From assembly GCA_934122115.1 (NCBI GenBank), contig CAKOVU010000005.1, positions 15,349 to 79,348 on the forward strand: a stretch of 64,000 nucleotides of DNA, in the 5' to 3' direction. The notes beneath the pieces were generated by a model. It had not been told where the DNA came from and searched no databases. It saw only the letters and a list, made by a program, of their open reading frames with translations. A program made the position numbers and the translations under genes. Within the stretch, counting starts at the first letter, position 1. Every line of letters starts with the position of its first letter. Below are positions 17,010 to 25,347 of this stretch, one piece after another. The stretch comes from UMGS1901 sp934122115. Its GTDB lineage: Bacteria; Bacillota; Clostridia; TANB77; CAG-508.

Positions 17010-17056
17010 GAGGCGTTTTCAAAATCTAATTAGATAGAATTTGAAAGCGCCTTTAA
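17010..17056 (+). terminator. Hairpin between rpsU and yqeY
   Basis: AAGAGGCG-TTTTCAAA-TTC is mirrored by GAA-TTTGAAAG-CGCCTTT around an AT-rich loop (about 14-bp imperfect stem). T residues are few, so it may be a partial terminator that makes rpsU mRNA more abundant than yqeY. Confidence 0.6.
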
Positions 17057-17079
17057 AAATATAAAAAGGAGAGATTAAT

Positions 17080-17520
17080 ATGTTAAAAGAAAAATTATTA
17101 GAAGACTTAAAACAATCAATGAAGGAGAAAAACACAAATAGAAAAAATGTAGTGCAAATGGTAAGAGCAGGAATTTTGCAAGTGGAAAAAGATAAAGGAA
17201 TCCAATTGGAAGATGCACAAGTGCTAGAGATAATTGCAAAGGAACTAAAAAAGAGAAAAGATTCATTAGCAGATTTTGAAAAAGCAAATAGAGAAGATTT
17301 AATAAATCAAGTAAATGAAGAAATAAGCGTATTAGAAGAATATTTACCAAAACAATTATCAGATGAGGAATTAGAATTAAAAATTCAGGAAATAATAACA
17401 AAGGTAGGAGCAACAACAATAAAAGATTTAGGAATGGTAATGAAAGAAGCAAAAACAGAAATTGGAGCACAAGCAGATGGCAAAAGAATAAACGAGGTTG
17501 TAAGAAAATTATTAAATTAG
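17080..17520 (+). CDS. yqeY: GatB/YqeY domain protein
   Basis: 146 residues, all-helical. YqeY is the stand-alone form of the C-terminal tRNA-binding domain of GatB. Its role is uncertain, though it is nearly always linked to rpsU. Family features are KNVVQMVRAGI near residue 23 and the C-terminal segment MGMVMKE-like LGMVMKEAKTEIGAQADGKRIN. AAAAGGAGAG precedes the ATG. The next gene starts 12 bp after its stop. Confidence 0.92.
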   Translation: MLKEKLLEDLKQSMKEKNTNRKNVVQMVRAGILQVEKDKGIQLEDAQVLEIIAKELKKRKDSLADFEKANREDLINQVNEEISVLEEYLPKQLSDEELELKIQEIITKVGATTIKDLGMVMKEAKTEIGAQADGKRINEVVRKLLN

Positions 17521-17532
17521 GAGGAAATGCTA

Positions 17533-18795
17533 ATGAATTATAGCCCAATTAAGATAAATGAAGGAATAAACCTTCACCTTATAAACACAAATAAATTTAA
17601 AACAAATATTATATCTGTATTTTTAACTAAAAAATTAACAAGAGAAAATGTTACGAAAGAAGCGCTAATACCAGCAGTTTTAAGGCTTGGAACGGCAAAT
17701 ATAAAAACACAAGAAGAATTAAATAAAAAACTAGAGGATATGTATGGAGCAGATTTTAATTGCGGAATAGAAAAAAGAGGTGATAATCACGTACTTAAAT
17801 TCTATATAGAGGCGATAGAAGATGAATACGCACTTAATGGTGAAAACATACAAAAAGAAGTGATTAATTTATTATTAGATATAGTATTTAATCCATTAGT
17901 AGAAAACTCTAGCTTTAAGAAAGAATATGTAGATGGAGAAAAGGAAAATCTAAAGAGAATTATTGAATCTAAAATAGATAATAAATCAAATTATGCATAT
18001 GTAAGATGCATAGAAGAAATGTATAAAAATGAGCCGTTTGGATTATATGAATATGGTTATATAGAAGATTTGAACAATATAAATGAAAATAATTTGTATG
18101 AATATTATGAAGAGTTTATAAACAATTGTAAAATAGATATTTTTGTATCAGGAAATATAAAAGAGAAAGAAATAGAAGATATTGTTAAGAGCAATAGTAA
18201 CATAAACAAACTATTGCCAAGAAATCCAGAATTTATTTTAGATAGTAAGCAAGATGTAAATAATATAAAAGACCAAACAGCAGAAGAAAAAATGGATGTA
18301 TCACAAGGAAAAATTGTGATAGGAATGAGTATAAAAAATAATATAGATGATGCAGTATTGAATGTGTATAATGCAATCTTAGGAGGCGGAGCAAATTCAA
18401 AATTGTTCCAGAATGTAAGGGAAAAGGCTAGTTTAGCATACACAGCTGGCTCTAGATATATAAAAAGCAAAAACAATATATTTATTAGATGTGGAATAGA
18501 AATAAAAAATTACGAAAAAACAATAGAAATAATAAAAGAGCAATTGGAAGATATGAAAAAAGGAGAATTTTCAGAGGTTGATATTAAAAATGCAAAAGAA
18601 TTGTTGATTGCTAGCTTTATTAGCATACAAGATGAGCAACCAAGAGAAATATCATATTATATGTCACAGCAATTATCTAAAGATACTAGTGATATAGAAA
18701 CAGCTTGCAAGAAGATAGAATCTGTAAATAAAGAACAGATAATAGAAGCTGCTGAAAATATTATGATAAATACAATATTCTTTTTAAGAAATTAA
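17533..18795 (+). CDS. M16-family peptidase-like protein, YmfF type (no zinc motif)
   Basis: 420 residues. M16 fold with the C-terminal motif GGGANSKLFQNVREKASLAYTA, but no HxxEH zinc motif in the N-terminal half, so it is predicted catalytically inactive. Such inactive subunits pair with an active M16 partner; the next gene supplies it, as in the ymfF/ymfH pair of Bacillus. GGAGG at 17520-17524 is 8 nt from the ATG at 17533 but only 2 nt from the ATG at 17527, so 17533 is chosen. Confidence 0.87.
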   Translation: MNYSPIKINEGINLHLINTNKFKTNIISVFLTKKLTRENVTKEALIPAVLRLGTANIKTQEELNKKLEDMYGADFNCGIEKRGDNHVLKFYIEAIEDEYALNGENIQKEVINLLLDIVFNPLVENSSFKKEYVDGEKENLKRIIESKIDNKSNYAYVRCIEEMYKNEPFGLYEYGYIEDLNNINENNLYEYYEEFINNCKIDIFVSGNIKEKEIEDIVKSNSNINKLLPRNPEFILDSKQDVNNIKDQTAEEKMDVSQGKIVIGMSIKNNIDDAVLNVYNAILGGGANSKLFQNVREKASLAYTAGSRYIKSKNNIFIRCGIEIKNYEKTIEIIKEQLEDMKKGEFSEVDIKNAKELLIASFISIQDEQPREISYYMSQQLSKDTSDIETACKKIESVNKEQIIEAAENIMINTIFFLRN

Positions 18796-18815
18796 TAAAA
18801 GATTGCGAGGTTATT

Positions 18816-20099
18816 ATGAAAGAAATTAATTGTGAAAAGATAAAAGAAAAAGCATATTGGGAAAAGCTAGAGAATGGTTTGGAAGTAATAATTATTCCAA
18901 AGAAAAATATAAATAAAAAATACATCATGTATGGTACAAGATTTGGCTCTATCGATAATAGATTTATAATGCCTAAAACACACGAAGAGGTGTTTATTCC
19001 AGATGGTGTAGCTCACTTCTTAGAGCACAAAATGTTTGAACAACCAAACGGAACAAACAGCTTAGATACATTGATGGCTTTAGGAATAGATGCAAATGCA
19101 TATACAACAACAGACCACACAGCATATTTATTTGAGTGCACTAATCACTTTGAAGAGGGATTAGACGAACTTATGGATTATGTGCAACATCCATATTTCA
19201 CAGATCAAAATGTGGAAAAAGAAAAGGGCATAATTGGACAAGAAATAACGATGTATGATGATGATCCAGGTTGGCAATTGTATTTGGGAGCAATGGATTG
19301 CATATATAAGAACAATCCTATAAAAATAGATATTGCGGGTAGCATCGAATCAATAAGCAAAATAACTCCAGATGTGCTTAATAAATGTTATAATACATTC
19401 TATAATCCATCAAACATGGTTATTGTGGCAAGCGGAGATTTCGAACCAGAAGAGCTAATGGCTAAGATTAAACAGAGATTAATAAAAAAAGAGGGACAAG
19501 AAGATATAAAAAGAATATATTCAGAACAAGAAGAGAAAATCAATAAAAAAACAAGTGAAAAAGAAATGCAAATTAGCATGCCAATTTTTATGATTGGATA
19601 CAAAGATAAGATAGTTCAAGATAGAAAAGAAGCAGTAAAAAGACATATTGCAATAGAAATTTTATTAAATATGCTTTTAGGCGAAAGCTCAAGCTTATAT
19701 TCTAAGCTATATAAAAATGGAGATTTATCAATAGTTCCAGACTTTGATTATGAATTTTCAGGCCAATATTCGCATATATTAATTTCAGGACGTGCAAAAG
19801 AGCCAGAAAAAATAAAAGAAGAGTTGGCAAAGGAAGTAAAAAATATAATTGCAAATGGAATAAATGAAGAAAGCTTAGAAAGAACAAAGAAAAAGATATA
19901 TGGACAATATGTTACAGAATATAATAATGTGGCAGATATAGCTAGAATGTTTTTATCTGATTGGATGAAGGGAATCAACAGCTTTGAATATATAGAAGCA
20001 TTTGAAAAAATAAACGCGGAATTTGTAAAAAATATATTAAAAGAGGCGTTTGATGAAGAAAATATGATATTGTCTGTTGTTAAAGGTAAAAATAAGTAG
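18816..20099 (+). CDS. M16-family zinc metallopeptidase, YmfH type
   Basis: 427 residues. The inverted zinc motif HFLEH lies at about residue 67 (VAHFLEHKMFE), with the distal Glu in the region QEITMYDDDPGWQLY, so this is the active member of the M16 pair. Substrates of the YmfH branch are not established. GCGAGG precedes the ATG, 20 bp after the inactive partner. The T4SS-like operon begins just after it with a new promoter. Confidence 0.9.
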   Translation: MKEINCEKIKEKAYWEKLENGLEVIIIPKKNINKKYIMYGTRFGSIDNRFIMPKTHEEVFIPDGVAHFLEHKMFEQPNGTNSLDTLMALGIDANAYTTTDHTAYLFECTNHFEEGLDELMDYVQHPYFTDQNVEKEKGIIGQEITMYDDDPGWQLYLGAMDCIYKNNPIKIDIAGSIESISKITPDVLNKCYNTFYNPSNMVIVASGDFEPEELMAKIKQRLIKKEGQEDIKRIYSEQEEKINKKTSEKEMQISMPIFMIGYKDKIVQDRKEAVKRHIAIEILLNMLLGESSSLYSKLYKNGDLSIVPDFDYEFSGQYSHILISGRAKEPEKIKEELAKEVKNIIANGINEESLERTKKKIYGQYVTEYNNVADIARMFLSDWMKGINSFEYIEAFEKINAEFVKNILKEAFDEENMILSVVKGKNK

Positions 20100-20130
20100 A
20101 AAAATCAAGCATTTTATAAGATGAAAAATA

Positions 20131-20159
20131 TTGACTAACTGCGAATTATGTGATATTTT
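20131..20159 (+). promoter_or_regulatory. Promoter of the Spo0E/T4SS-like operon
   Basis: TTGACT (20131-20136), 17-bp spacer, TATTTT (20154-20159). It lies about 30 bp before the ribosome site of the Spo0E-like gene and after the M16 operon, and there is no terminator between. Confidence 0.6.
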
Positions 20160-20190
20160 TAGATAAACGAAGGAGAAAAAGGAGGAAAAA

Positions 20191-20340
20191 ATGCTTGACG
20201 AGAAAATTTGTAAATTAAGGGAAGAACTTAATAACAGCATACTAGAAAATAAAGACTATAAAATTATATACAAAATAAGCACAGACTTAGATGAACTAAT
20301 TTACGAATATTATAAAAGCAAAAACATGATACATTGTTAA
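20191..20340 (+). CDS. Spo0E-like aspartyl-phosphate phosphatase
   Basis: 49 residues. Spo0E-family proteins dephosphorylate Spo0A-P and delay sporulation. The ORF forms two short helices with STDLDELI at about residues 30-37, matching the family motif SQELDxLI. AAAGGAGGAAAAA lies directly before the ATG. The next gene starts 23 bp later, so it is the first gene of the T4SS-like operon. The Gln of the motif is replaced by Thr, so phosphatase activity is likely but not certain. Confidence 0.75.
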   Translation: MLDEKICKLREELNNSILENKDYKIIYKISTDLDELIYEYYKSKNMIHC

Positions 20341-20363
20341 ATAAAGAAAAATTAGGAGAAAGA

Positions 20364-20750
20364 ATGAACAAAACAAAAATTAATAAAATTGGTAAAATAG
20401 TAATACCATTGTTGCTAATACTTCTTTCAGTAACAATGATAGCTAGCACTTCAATGGCAGTAGATGATAGCGTTGTAAATACTGGAAAATATAATCCGAG
20501 TGCAAGCATTGGAGGAAATTCAAGCGAATTCAGAAGCCTAGTAGGAAATATACTATTCTTCATTAGGCTAATAGGCTCAATAGTCTCTGTAGTAGCATTA
20601 ATAGTAATAGGAATTAAGTTTATGCTAGGAGGCGTTGAACAAAAAGCAGAGTATAAAAAACGTATGCTCCCATATGTAGTAGGAATGATATTGCTTTTTG
20701 GTGGAGTAAATTTATTGTCTATAATATATGGTGTTGTAAGCAAAATGTAG
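20364..20750 (+). CDS. TrbC/VirB2-like pilin 1
   Basis: 128 residues. A signal peptide (about residues 11-31, ending near SMA) precedes two membrane segments separated by a short basic loop (GIKFMLGGVEQKAEYKKRMLPYVVG). This two-helix layout is that of T4SS major pilins (VirB2/TrbC). TAGGAGAAAG sets the start at 20364. It shares the GIK(F/Y)...A..K...P..(V/F)G pattern with the next two genes, so the three arose by duplication. It is probably the first structural gene of the secretion operon. Confidence 0.78.
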   Translation: MNKTKINKIGKIVIPLLLILLSVTMIASTSMAVDDSVVNTGKYNPSASIGGNSSEFRSLVGNILFFIRLIGSIVSVVALIVIGIKFMLGGVEQKAEYKKRMLPYVVGMILLFGGVNLLSIIYGVVSKM

Positions 20751-20817
20751 CATAAATGTTGAAAAAAGATAAAAAATGATGTATAATAAGATAAATATGT
20801 ATTGTAAAGGAACAAAA

Positions 20818-21276
20818 ATGAAGAAAAAAACCATAGTAATATTATTTTTATTCACTATATTATTTTTACAAATGTTTTTGTGTGGAAATAATGTGGAGGC
20901 TAAAGAAGTAGATATAGATGAAGGCAAACCAAGTACAGCTGCTACTCCTTCAAAAGGAACATCTAGTTCCGTAACAGGTATTGATGGGGTAATAAATGGT
21001 GGAAAGGGTTTTTTGGATAGTGCAAATGGAATGCCAATAAGCGAACCTAACTTGCAATCTACGTCTAATACTTTAGTAAGTATATTAACTACTGTAGGTG
21101 TGGGTGCAGCAGTATTAGTAGTAACAATACTCGGAATAAAATACATAACAGGAGCAGCTGCAGAACAGGCAGAGATAAAGCAGACATTAGTACCACTAAT
21201 ATTTGGATGCATACTAGTGTTTGGGGCTTATCTAATATGGAAAATAGTAGTATCAATAATACAAGGTGCTATGTAA
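20818..21276 (+). CDS. TrbC/VirB2-like pilin 2
   Basis: 152 residues. A signal peptide (residues 4-26) is followed by a Ser/Thr/Gly-rich segment of ~50 residues, then two membrane helices flanking GIKYITGAAAEQAEIKQTLV. The mature part is longer than in its two paralogues. AAAGGAAC precedes the ATG at 20818; the upstream ATG at 20776 has no ribosome site. Pilin divergence within one operon suggests different subunits, for example major and minor, or a pilin and a channel component. Confidence 0.75.
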   Translation: MKKKTIVILFLFTILFLQMFLCGNNVEAKEVDIDEGKPSTAATPSKGTSSSVTGIDGVINGGKGFLDSANGMPISEPNLQSTSNTLVSILTTVGVGAAVLVVTILGIKYITGAAAEQAEIKQTLVPLIFGCILVFGAYLIWKIVVSIIQGAM

Positions 21277-21345
21277 ATTAGGTTTTAATATTCTCAGTTA
21301 TGAGATTAATTATAAAAACAAATAAAAAAAAAGGAGGAACAAAAT

Positions 21346-21711
21346 ATGAAAAAAACAGTTAAAATAATAAGCACAATACTAATTGCATTATTTGTAGTTT
21401 GCGCTGTAGCTAATGTGGTATTAGCTGATGATGTTGATCCAAGTAAATTTACAGGTTCTCAAGGAAATATGAATACAGATAATATCAATAAAGTTGGAAA
21501 TCAAGTTATATATCTTATTAGATTAATAGGAACTATGATATCAGTTGGTGTATTAGTTATATTAGGTGTTAAATATATGACAGCTAGCCCAGAAGGAAAA
21601 GCAGATTTTAAATCAACAATGATACCATATTTAGTTGGTGCTGTTTTGGTGTTTGCTGCAACATGGGTAGCAAGTGCAATTTATGGTTTTGCAACAGGAA
21701 TTGGAAAATAA
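21346..21711 (+). CDS. TrbC/VirB2-like pilin 3
   Basis: 121 residues. A signal peptide (about 1-28, ending ANVVLA) is followed by two membrane helices around GVKYMTASPEGKADFKSTMI. It has the strongest ribosome site of the three (AAAAGGAGGAAC) and is followed directly by a strong terminator, so it may be the most abundant subunit. It is close to pilin 1 in the first helix (IRLIGTMIS against IRLIGSIVS). Confidence 0.78.
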   Translation: MKKTVKIISTILIALFVVCAVANVVLADDVDPSKFTGSQGNMNTDNINKVGNQVIYLIRLIGTMISVGVLVILGVKYMTASPEGKADFKSTMIPYLVGAVLVFAATWVASAIYGFATGIGK

Positions 21712-21751
21712 TAATATTACAACAAAATTACATAAAGATTACAATAAAATT

Positions 21752-21787
21752 AAAAAGTGCATTTATTTGCACTTTTTTTATTTTTTT
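21752..21787 (+). terminator. Internal terminator after the pilin genes
   Basis: AAAAAGTGCA and TGCACTTTTT form a stem with a short ATTTAT loop and a long T run, 40 bp after pilin 3. Downstream genes lie on the same strand with no clear new promoter. It is therefore likely a leaky terminator that sets pilin mRNA above machine mRNA. Confidence 0.85.
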
Positions 21788-21856
21788 GTTACTTTTTATA
21801 GCTTTATATGTTATAATTATTTATGATAGGATATTATGGGGTGTATTGGAGGAAGT

Positions 21857-22204
21857 ATGGGAGCATATAATTTACCAAGGAATGTAAAGGGTGAAGGAAG
21901 AATATTATTTATATTTACCAAAAAAAGTATGATATATACAGCTATAGCTGGAGTAATAGGAGTAGGGCTAGCATTTTTGCTCTCTACACTGGGAATGACG
22001 GTCGTAGGTATTGTATTACTTGTAATTTGTGCTTTAATAGGATTTTCAATAGGTACATTTAAAGTTCCAGATTTAAAAAATATTTCATGGGCAAGAGTAA
22101 ATGCAGGCGAAAATATAGATGCTGTAATAATGAGAGCAATAAAGTTTAAACATAAGGGAAATAAAGTATATATATACAAGGAGGAAGAAACTGATGACAA
22201 GTAA
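21857..22204 (+). CDS. PrgI-family T4SS membrane protein (VirB3-like)
   Basis: 115 residues. PrgI proteins of Gram-positive conjugation systems are small membrane proteins encoded before VirB4 and are considered VirB3 analogues. The N-terminus (NLPRNVKGEGRILFIFTKKS) followed by two adjacent membrane helices (about residues 29-70) and a short basic cytoplasmic tail fits this family. TTGGAGGAAGT is spaced for the ATG at 21857 rather than the one at 21836. It overlaps the next gene by 11 bp. Confidence 0.8.
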   Translation: MGAYNLPRNVKGEGRILFIFTKKSMIYTAIAGVIGVGLAFLLSTLGMTVVGIVLLVICALIGFSIGTFKVPDLKNISWARVNAGENIDAVIMRAIKFKHKGNKVYIYKEEETDDK

Positions 22205-23411
22205 AATAACTATATTAACTTCAATTTTAACAGTGGTAGCTACTGTAATAGTAATTTTGTTGATAGTATTAGCTTTTGTGTATTTTAGAATGGAAGCTAG
22301 GGATAAAAAAGGAAAAGATAGTAAGGAATTAAAAGACAGAGAAAATACTCCTAAAAAACCAAGCAAAAATAAACAATATACTGTTGATTCAATAATGAAT
22401 TTTATGGAATTCGATAAAATCGAAGATAATATGATTGTACAAAATAATGGCAAGAAATATGTTATGGTTGTAGAATGCCAAGGAGTAAACTACGATTTAA
22501 TGTCAGAAGAAGAAAAAGTTTCAGTAGAAGAAGGGTTTTTACAATTCTTAAATACATTAACAGGTCCTGTACAAATATATACACAAACCAGAACAATTAA
22601 CATGAGTAGCAGTATACAGAGCTACAAAGAAAAGGTTGATGAAATAGAAGCTGCATATAATAAACAAAAAGCTAAATATGAAGAGCTAGTAAAACGTGGC
22701 AATGTGCCAAATGACCAATTGAAAAAAGAATATTATGAACTAGTAAAACAAAGAAACTTATGTGAATATGGAAAAGATATTATATTTAATACAGAGAAAA
22801 TGAGTTTAAACAGAAATATTTTAAACAAAAAATATTATGTAGCATTAGCATATTACACATCTGAGTTAGGACAAGAAAACTATGATAAAAATGAAATACA
22901 AGAATTAGTTTTCTCAGAGTTATATACAAAAGCTCAAGCAATAATAAGGTCGCTAGCAATATCTGGAGTAATTGGAAAAGTAATGTCTTCTATAGAATTG
23001 GCTGATTTACTATATGTTGCATATAACAGAGATGAATCAGAAACATATGGAATGGATAGAGCATTAAAAGCTGGATATGATGAATTGTATTCTACAGCTC
23101 CTGATTACATGGATAAGAAAATTAAATTACTAAACGAAGAAATAGAAAATAAAGCTTATGAAAAAGCTAACGAGAAAGTAATCGAAGCCCAAACAGAAAA
23201 ACAAAAACAATATAATCAAACAGTAGATGATATTGATACAATAATAGATAATTTAGCAACATTAATGATAGATGAAAATGCAAGTATGATTGGTGAAGAT
23301 GTGGCAGAGAGTGCAAGAGAAAAGATAAAAGAAGGAAACAAGAGAAAGGAGAAAGATAAAGATGTTCAAAAAGAAACAAAGAGAACAAGAAGAGTTTCAA
23401 GCAGAGCGTAA
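22194..23411 (+). CDS. Membrane-anchored protein resembling the N-terminal part of VirB4
   Basis: 405 residues. One N-terminal membrane helix (about residues 7-30), a charged linker, then a globular domain from KKYVMVVECQGVNYDLMSEEEK to TGPVQIYTQTRTINM, then long coiled-coil-prone helices to the end. The middle part resembles the N-terminal domain of VirB4/TraC ATPases, which here seems to be a separate protein. It has no Walker motif. AAGGAGGAAGAAACTG precedes the ATG. The 3' end overlaps virB4 by 50 bp. The basic tail (KRTRRVSSRA) is unusual. Confidence 0.65.
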   Translation: MTSKITILTSILTVVATVIVILLIVLAFVYFRMEARDKKGKDSKELKDRENTPKKPSKNKQYTVDSIMNFMEFDKIEDNMIVQNNGKKYVMVVECQGVNYDLMSEEEKVSVEEGFLQFLNTLTGPVQIYTQTRTINMSSSIQSYKEKVDEIEAAYNKQKAKYEELVKRGNVPNDQLKKEYYELVKQRNLCEYGKDIIFNTEKMSLNRNILNKKYYVALAYYTSELGQENYDKNEIQELVFSELYTKAQAIIRSLAISGVIGKVMSSIELADLLYVAYNRDESETYGMDRALKAGYDELYSTAPDYMDKKIKLLNEEIENKAYEKANEKVIEAQTEKQKQYNQTVDDIDTIIDNLATLMIDENASMIGEDVAESAREKIKEGNKRKEKDKDVQKETKRTRRVSSRA

Positions 23412-25320
23412 TGATTATACAAGCAATGAAGAAGTAAGGATATTACATAAAAAGACAATAAAAGAATTAATAGCTCCAGCAGGAATAGATGCAAGTAGTA
23501 TAGATCACTTAGAAATAATTTCAAGTGTAAAAAGATATGCTAGAAGTTTCTTTGTATCTACATTGCCAAGAATGTGTACATTCCCAGAACTATTTAGAGA
23601 TATGTATATGTTTGGAGATATAAATACATCAGTATATATAAATCCAATACCAGAATCAAGGTCGCAAAATGAATTAAATAGAACAATAAATGAGATAGAA
23701 ACAGAAAGAATCGTGGCAGCTGATAGAGGAAATATCAACAGAGAAAGCACATTAACTCAAAAAAGATTTGAAGCAGAGCAATTAAGAGATGAAATTGCAG
23801 CAGGATACAATAAATTATACGAAGCATCAGTTGTGGCAACACTTTTTGCATATAGCTTAGAAGATTTAGAGAGACTTACAAAATTATTATCAGCAGAAAT
23901 GTCTAAATCACTAGTTGGAATAAAAAGCGCTTGGGGAAGACAAGAAGAAGCTTTTAAATCAAATTTGCCATTTGTAGATAATCAAATAAATAATACACAC
24001 ACATTCGACCGTAGATCTATGGGAACAGTATTCCCATTTACAACATCTGAAGTTGGACATCCAACAGGTATTCCTCTAGGATTTAATAAACAAACTGGGG
24101 TACCAATTTTGTTTGATAATTTCCATAACTCTTTAACAAACTATAACATGGTTATATTTGCTAAATCTGGTGCTGGTAAATCTGTAACAATGAAAACATT
24201 GATATCAAGATCAGCTGTGCTTATGGGAATCCAAAGTTTGGCACTAGATGCTGAAGGCGAGTATAGTATAGTTGCTGAAAGCTTGGGAGGAGTAAATGTA
24301 GTACTTAGCCCAAATTCACAAACAGTTATCAACTTATTTGATATAGAAACAGAAATGGTTAAAGATGAAATAACAGGAAGAGAAAAAACTGTATTAAATG
24401 TAGAAAATAAAGTAGAGGACGTTACTCAAGCTTTATTAACAATGGCAAGAGGAAGTACAAGAAGCCAAGAGGTAAACGAGTTAACAAAACAGATAATTGC
24501 AGAATCTGTTGCGGAAGAATATGCTGCATATGGAATAAACAGCAATCCAGCAAGCTTATATGAAGCAAACATGGAAAATTCTTCCGATGTATTAGGAAAA
24601 AGAAGAAAGAAAATGCCAACAGTTGGCTCTTGGTATAAACGTTTAGCTAAAAAAGCTGAGGAAAACAATAACCCAGATTATAGATTTCATTATAGTTACT
24701 TGCTAAAAGTAATGAAGCAATACATAAGAGAATATGATGGACAGATGGCATACTTTGATGGACAATCAACATTTGATTTATTAGATGGAACATTATTTAT
24801 AAACTTGGATATTTCTCAATTGGAGGAAAGATTTGCAAGACCACTTGCACAACAAATATTACTTTCTTGGATTTGGGAAAAATATGTTAAGAAAAATAGT
24901 GAAGATAGAAGAAAAGCTTATAAAAAGAGAGTTTTAGTAGACGAAGCGTGGATGCTTTTACCATATCCAGAAGCTGTAGACTTCTTAAACACAATGGCAA
25001 GACGTGCAAGAAAGAGAAACGTTTCTTTAGCTATTATTTCACAAAGATTCCAAGATTTCTATGAAAAACCAGAAGTACAAGCTGTTTTAACATCATCTGA
25101 TACAAAATTACTACTAGCGCAAGATAAATCTGAAATACAATATTTAAAAGAAGTATTTAAACTAAGCGAAGGAGAAGCCGGATTCTTAGTAACATGTGGA
25201 AGAGGAGAAGGCTTGCTAAAAGTAGGAGGAGATACAGCAATATTACAAATTACTCCAACTGCCAAGGAATTTGAATTCGTAGAGACAAACATAAATAAAT
25301 TGGCACAAAAGAATCAATAA
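23362..25320 (+). CDS. virB4: VirB4/TraE-type conjugation ATPase
   Basis: 652 residues. This is the conserved motor ATPase of type IV secretion, which powers assembly and substrate transfer. Walker A AKSGAGKSVT lies at about residues 267-276, Walker B VLVDEAWMLL at about 525-533, and the arginine-rich segment RARKRNVSLAIISQR follows. The N-terminal ~230 residues carry the VirB4 N-terminal region (FFVSTLPRMCTFPELFRDMY). AAAGGAGAAAG precedes the ATG inside the upstream gene, a 50-bp overlap. All ATPase motifs are intact, so the machine should be functional. Confidence 0.93.
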   Translation: MFKKKQREQEEFQAERNDYTSNEEVRILHKKTIKELIAPAGIDASSIDHLEIISSVKRYARSFFVSTLPRMCTFPELFRDMYMFGDINTSVYINPIPESRSQNELNRTINEIETERIVAADRGNINRESTLTQKRFEAEQLRDEIAAGYNKLYEASVVATLFAYSLEDLERLTKLLSAEMSKSLVGIKSAWGRQEEAFKSNLPFVDNQINNTHTFDRRSMGTVFPFTTSEVGHPTGIPLGFNKQTGVPILFDNFHNSLTNYNMVIFAKSGAGKSVTMKTLISRSAVLMGIQSLALDAEGEYSIVAESLGGVNVVLSPNSQTVINLFDIETEMVKDEITGREKTVLNVENKVEDVTQALLTMARGSTRSQEVNELTKQIIAESVAEEYAAYGINSNPASLYEANMENSSDVLGKRRKKMPTVGSWYKRLAKKAEENNNPDYRFHYSYLLKVMKQYIREYDGQMAYFDGQSTFDLLDGTLFINLDISQLEERFARPLAQQILLSWIWEKYVKKNSEDRRKAYKKRVLVDEAWMLLPYPEAVDFLNTMARRARKRNVSLAIISQRFQDFYEKPEVQAVLTSSDTKLLLAQDKSEIQYLKEVFKLSEGEAGFLVTCGRGEGLLKVGGDTAILQITPTAKEFEFVETNINKLAQKNQ

Positions 25321-25347
25321 ACAAAACGGACATTAAAAGGAGATAGT

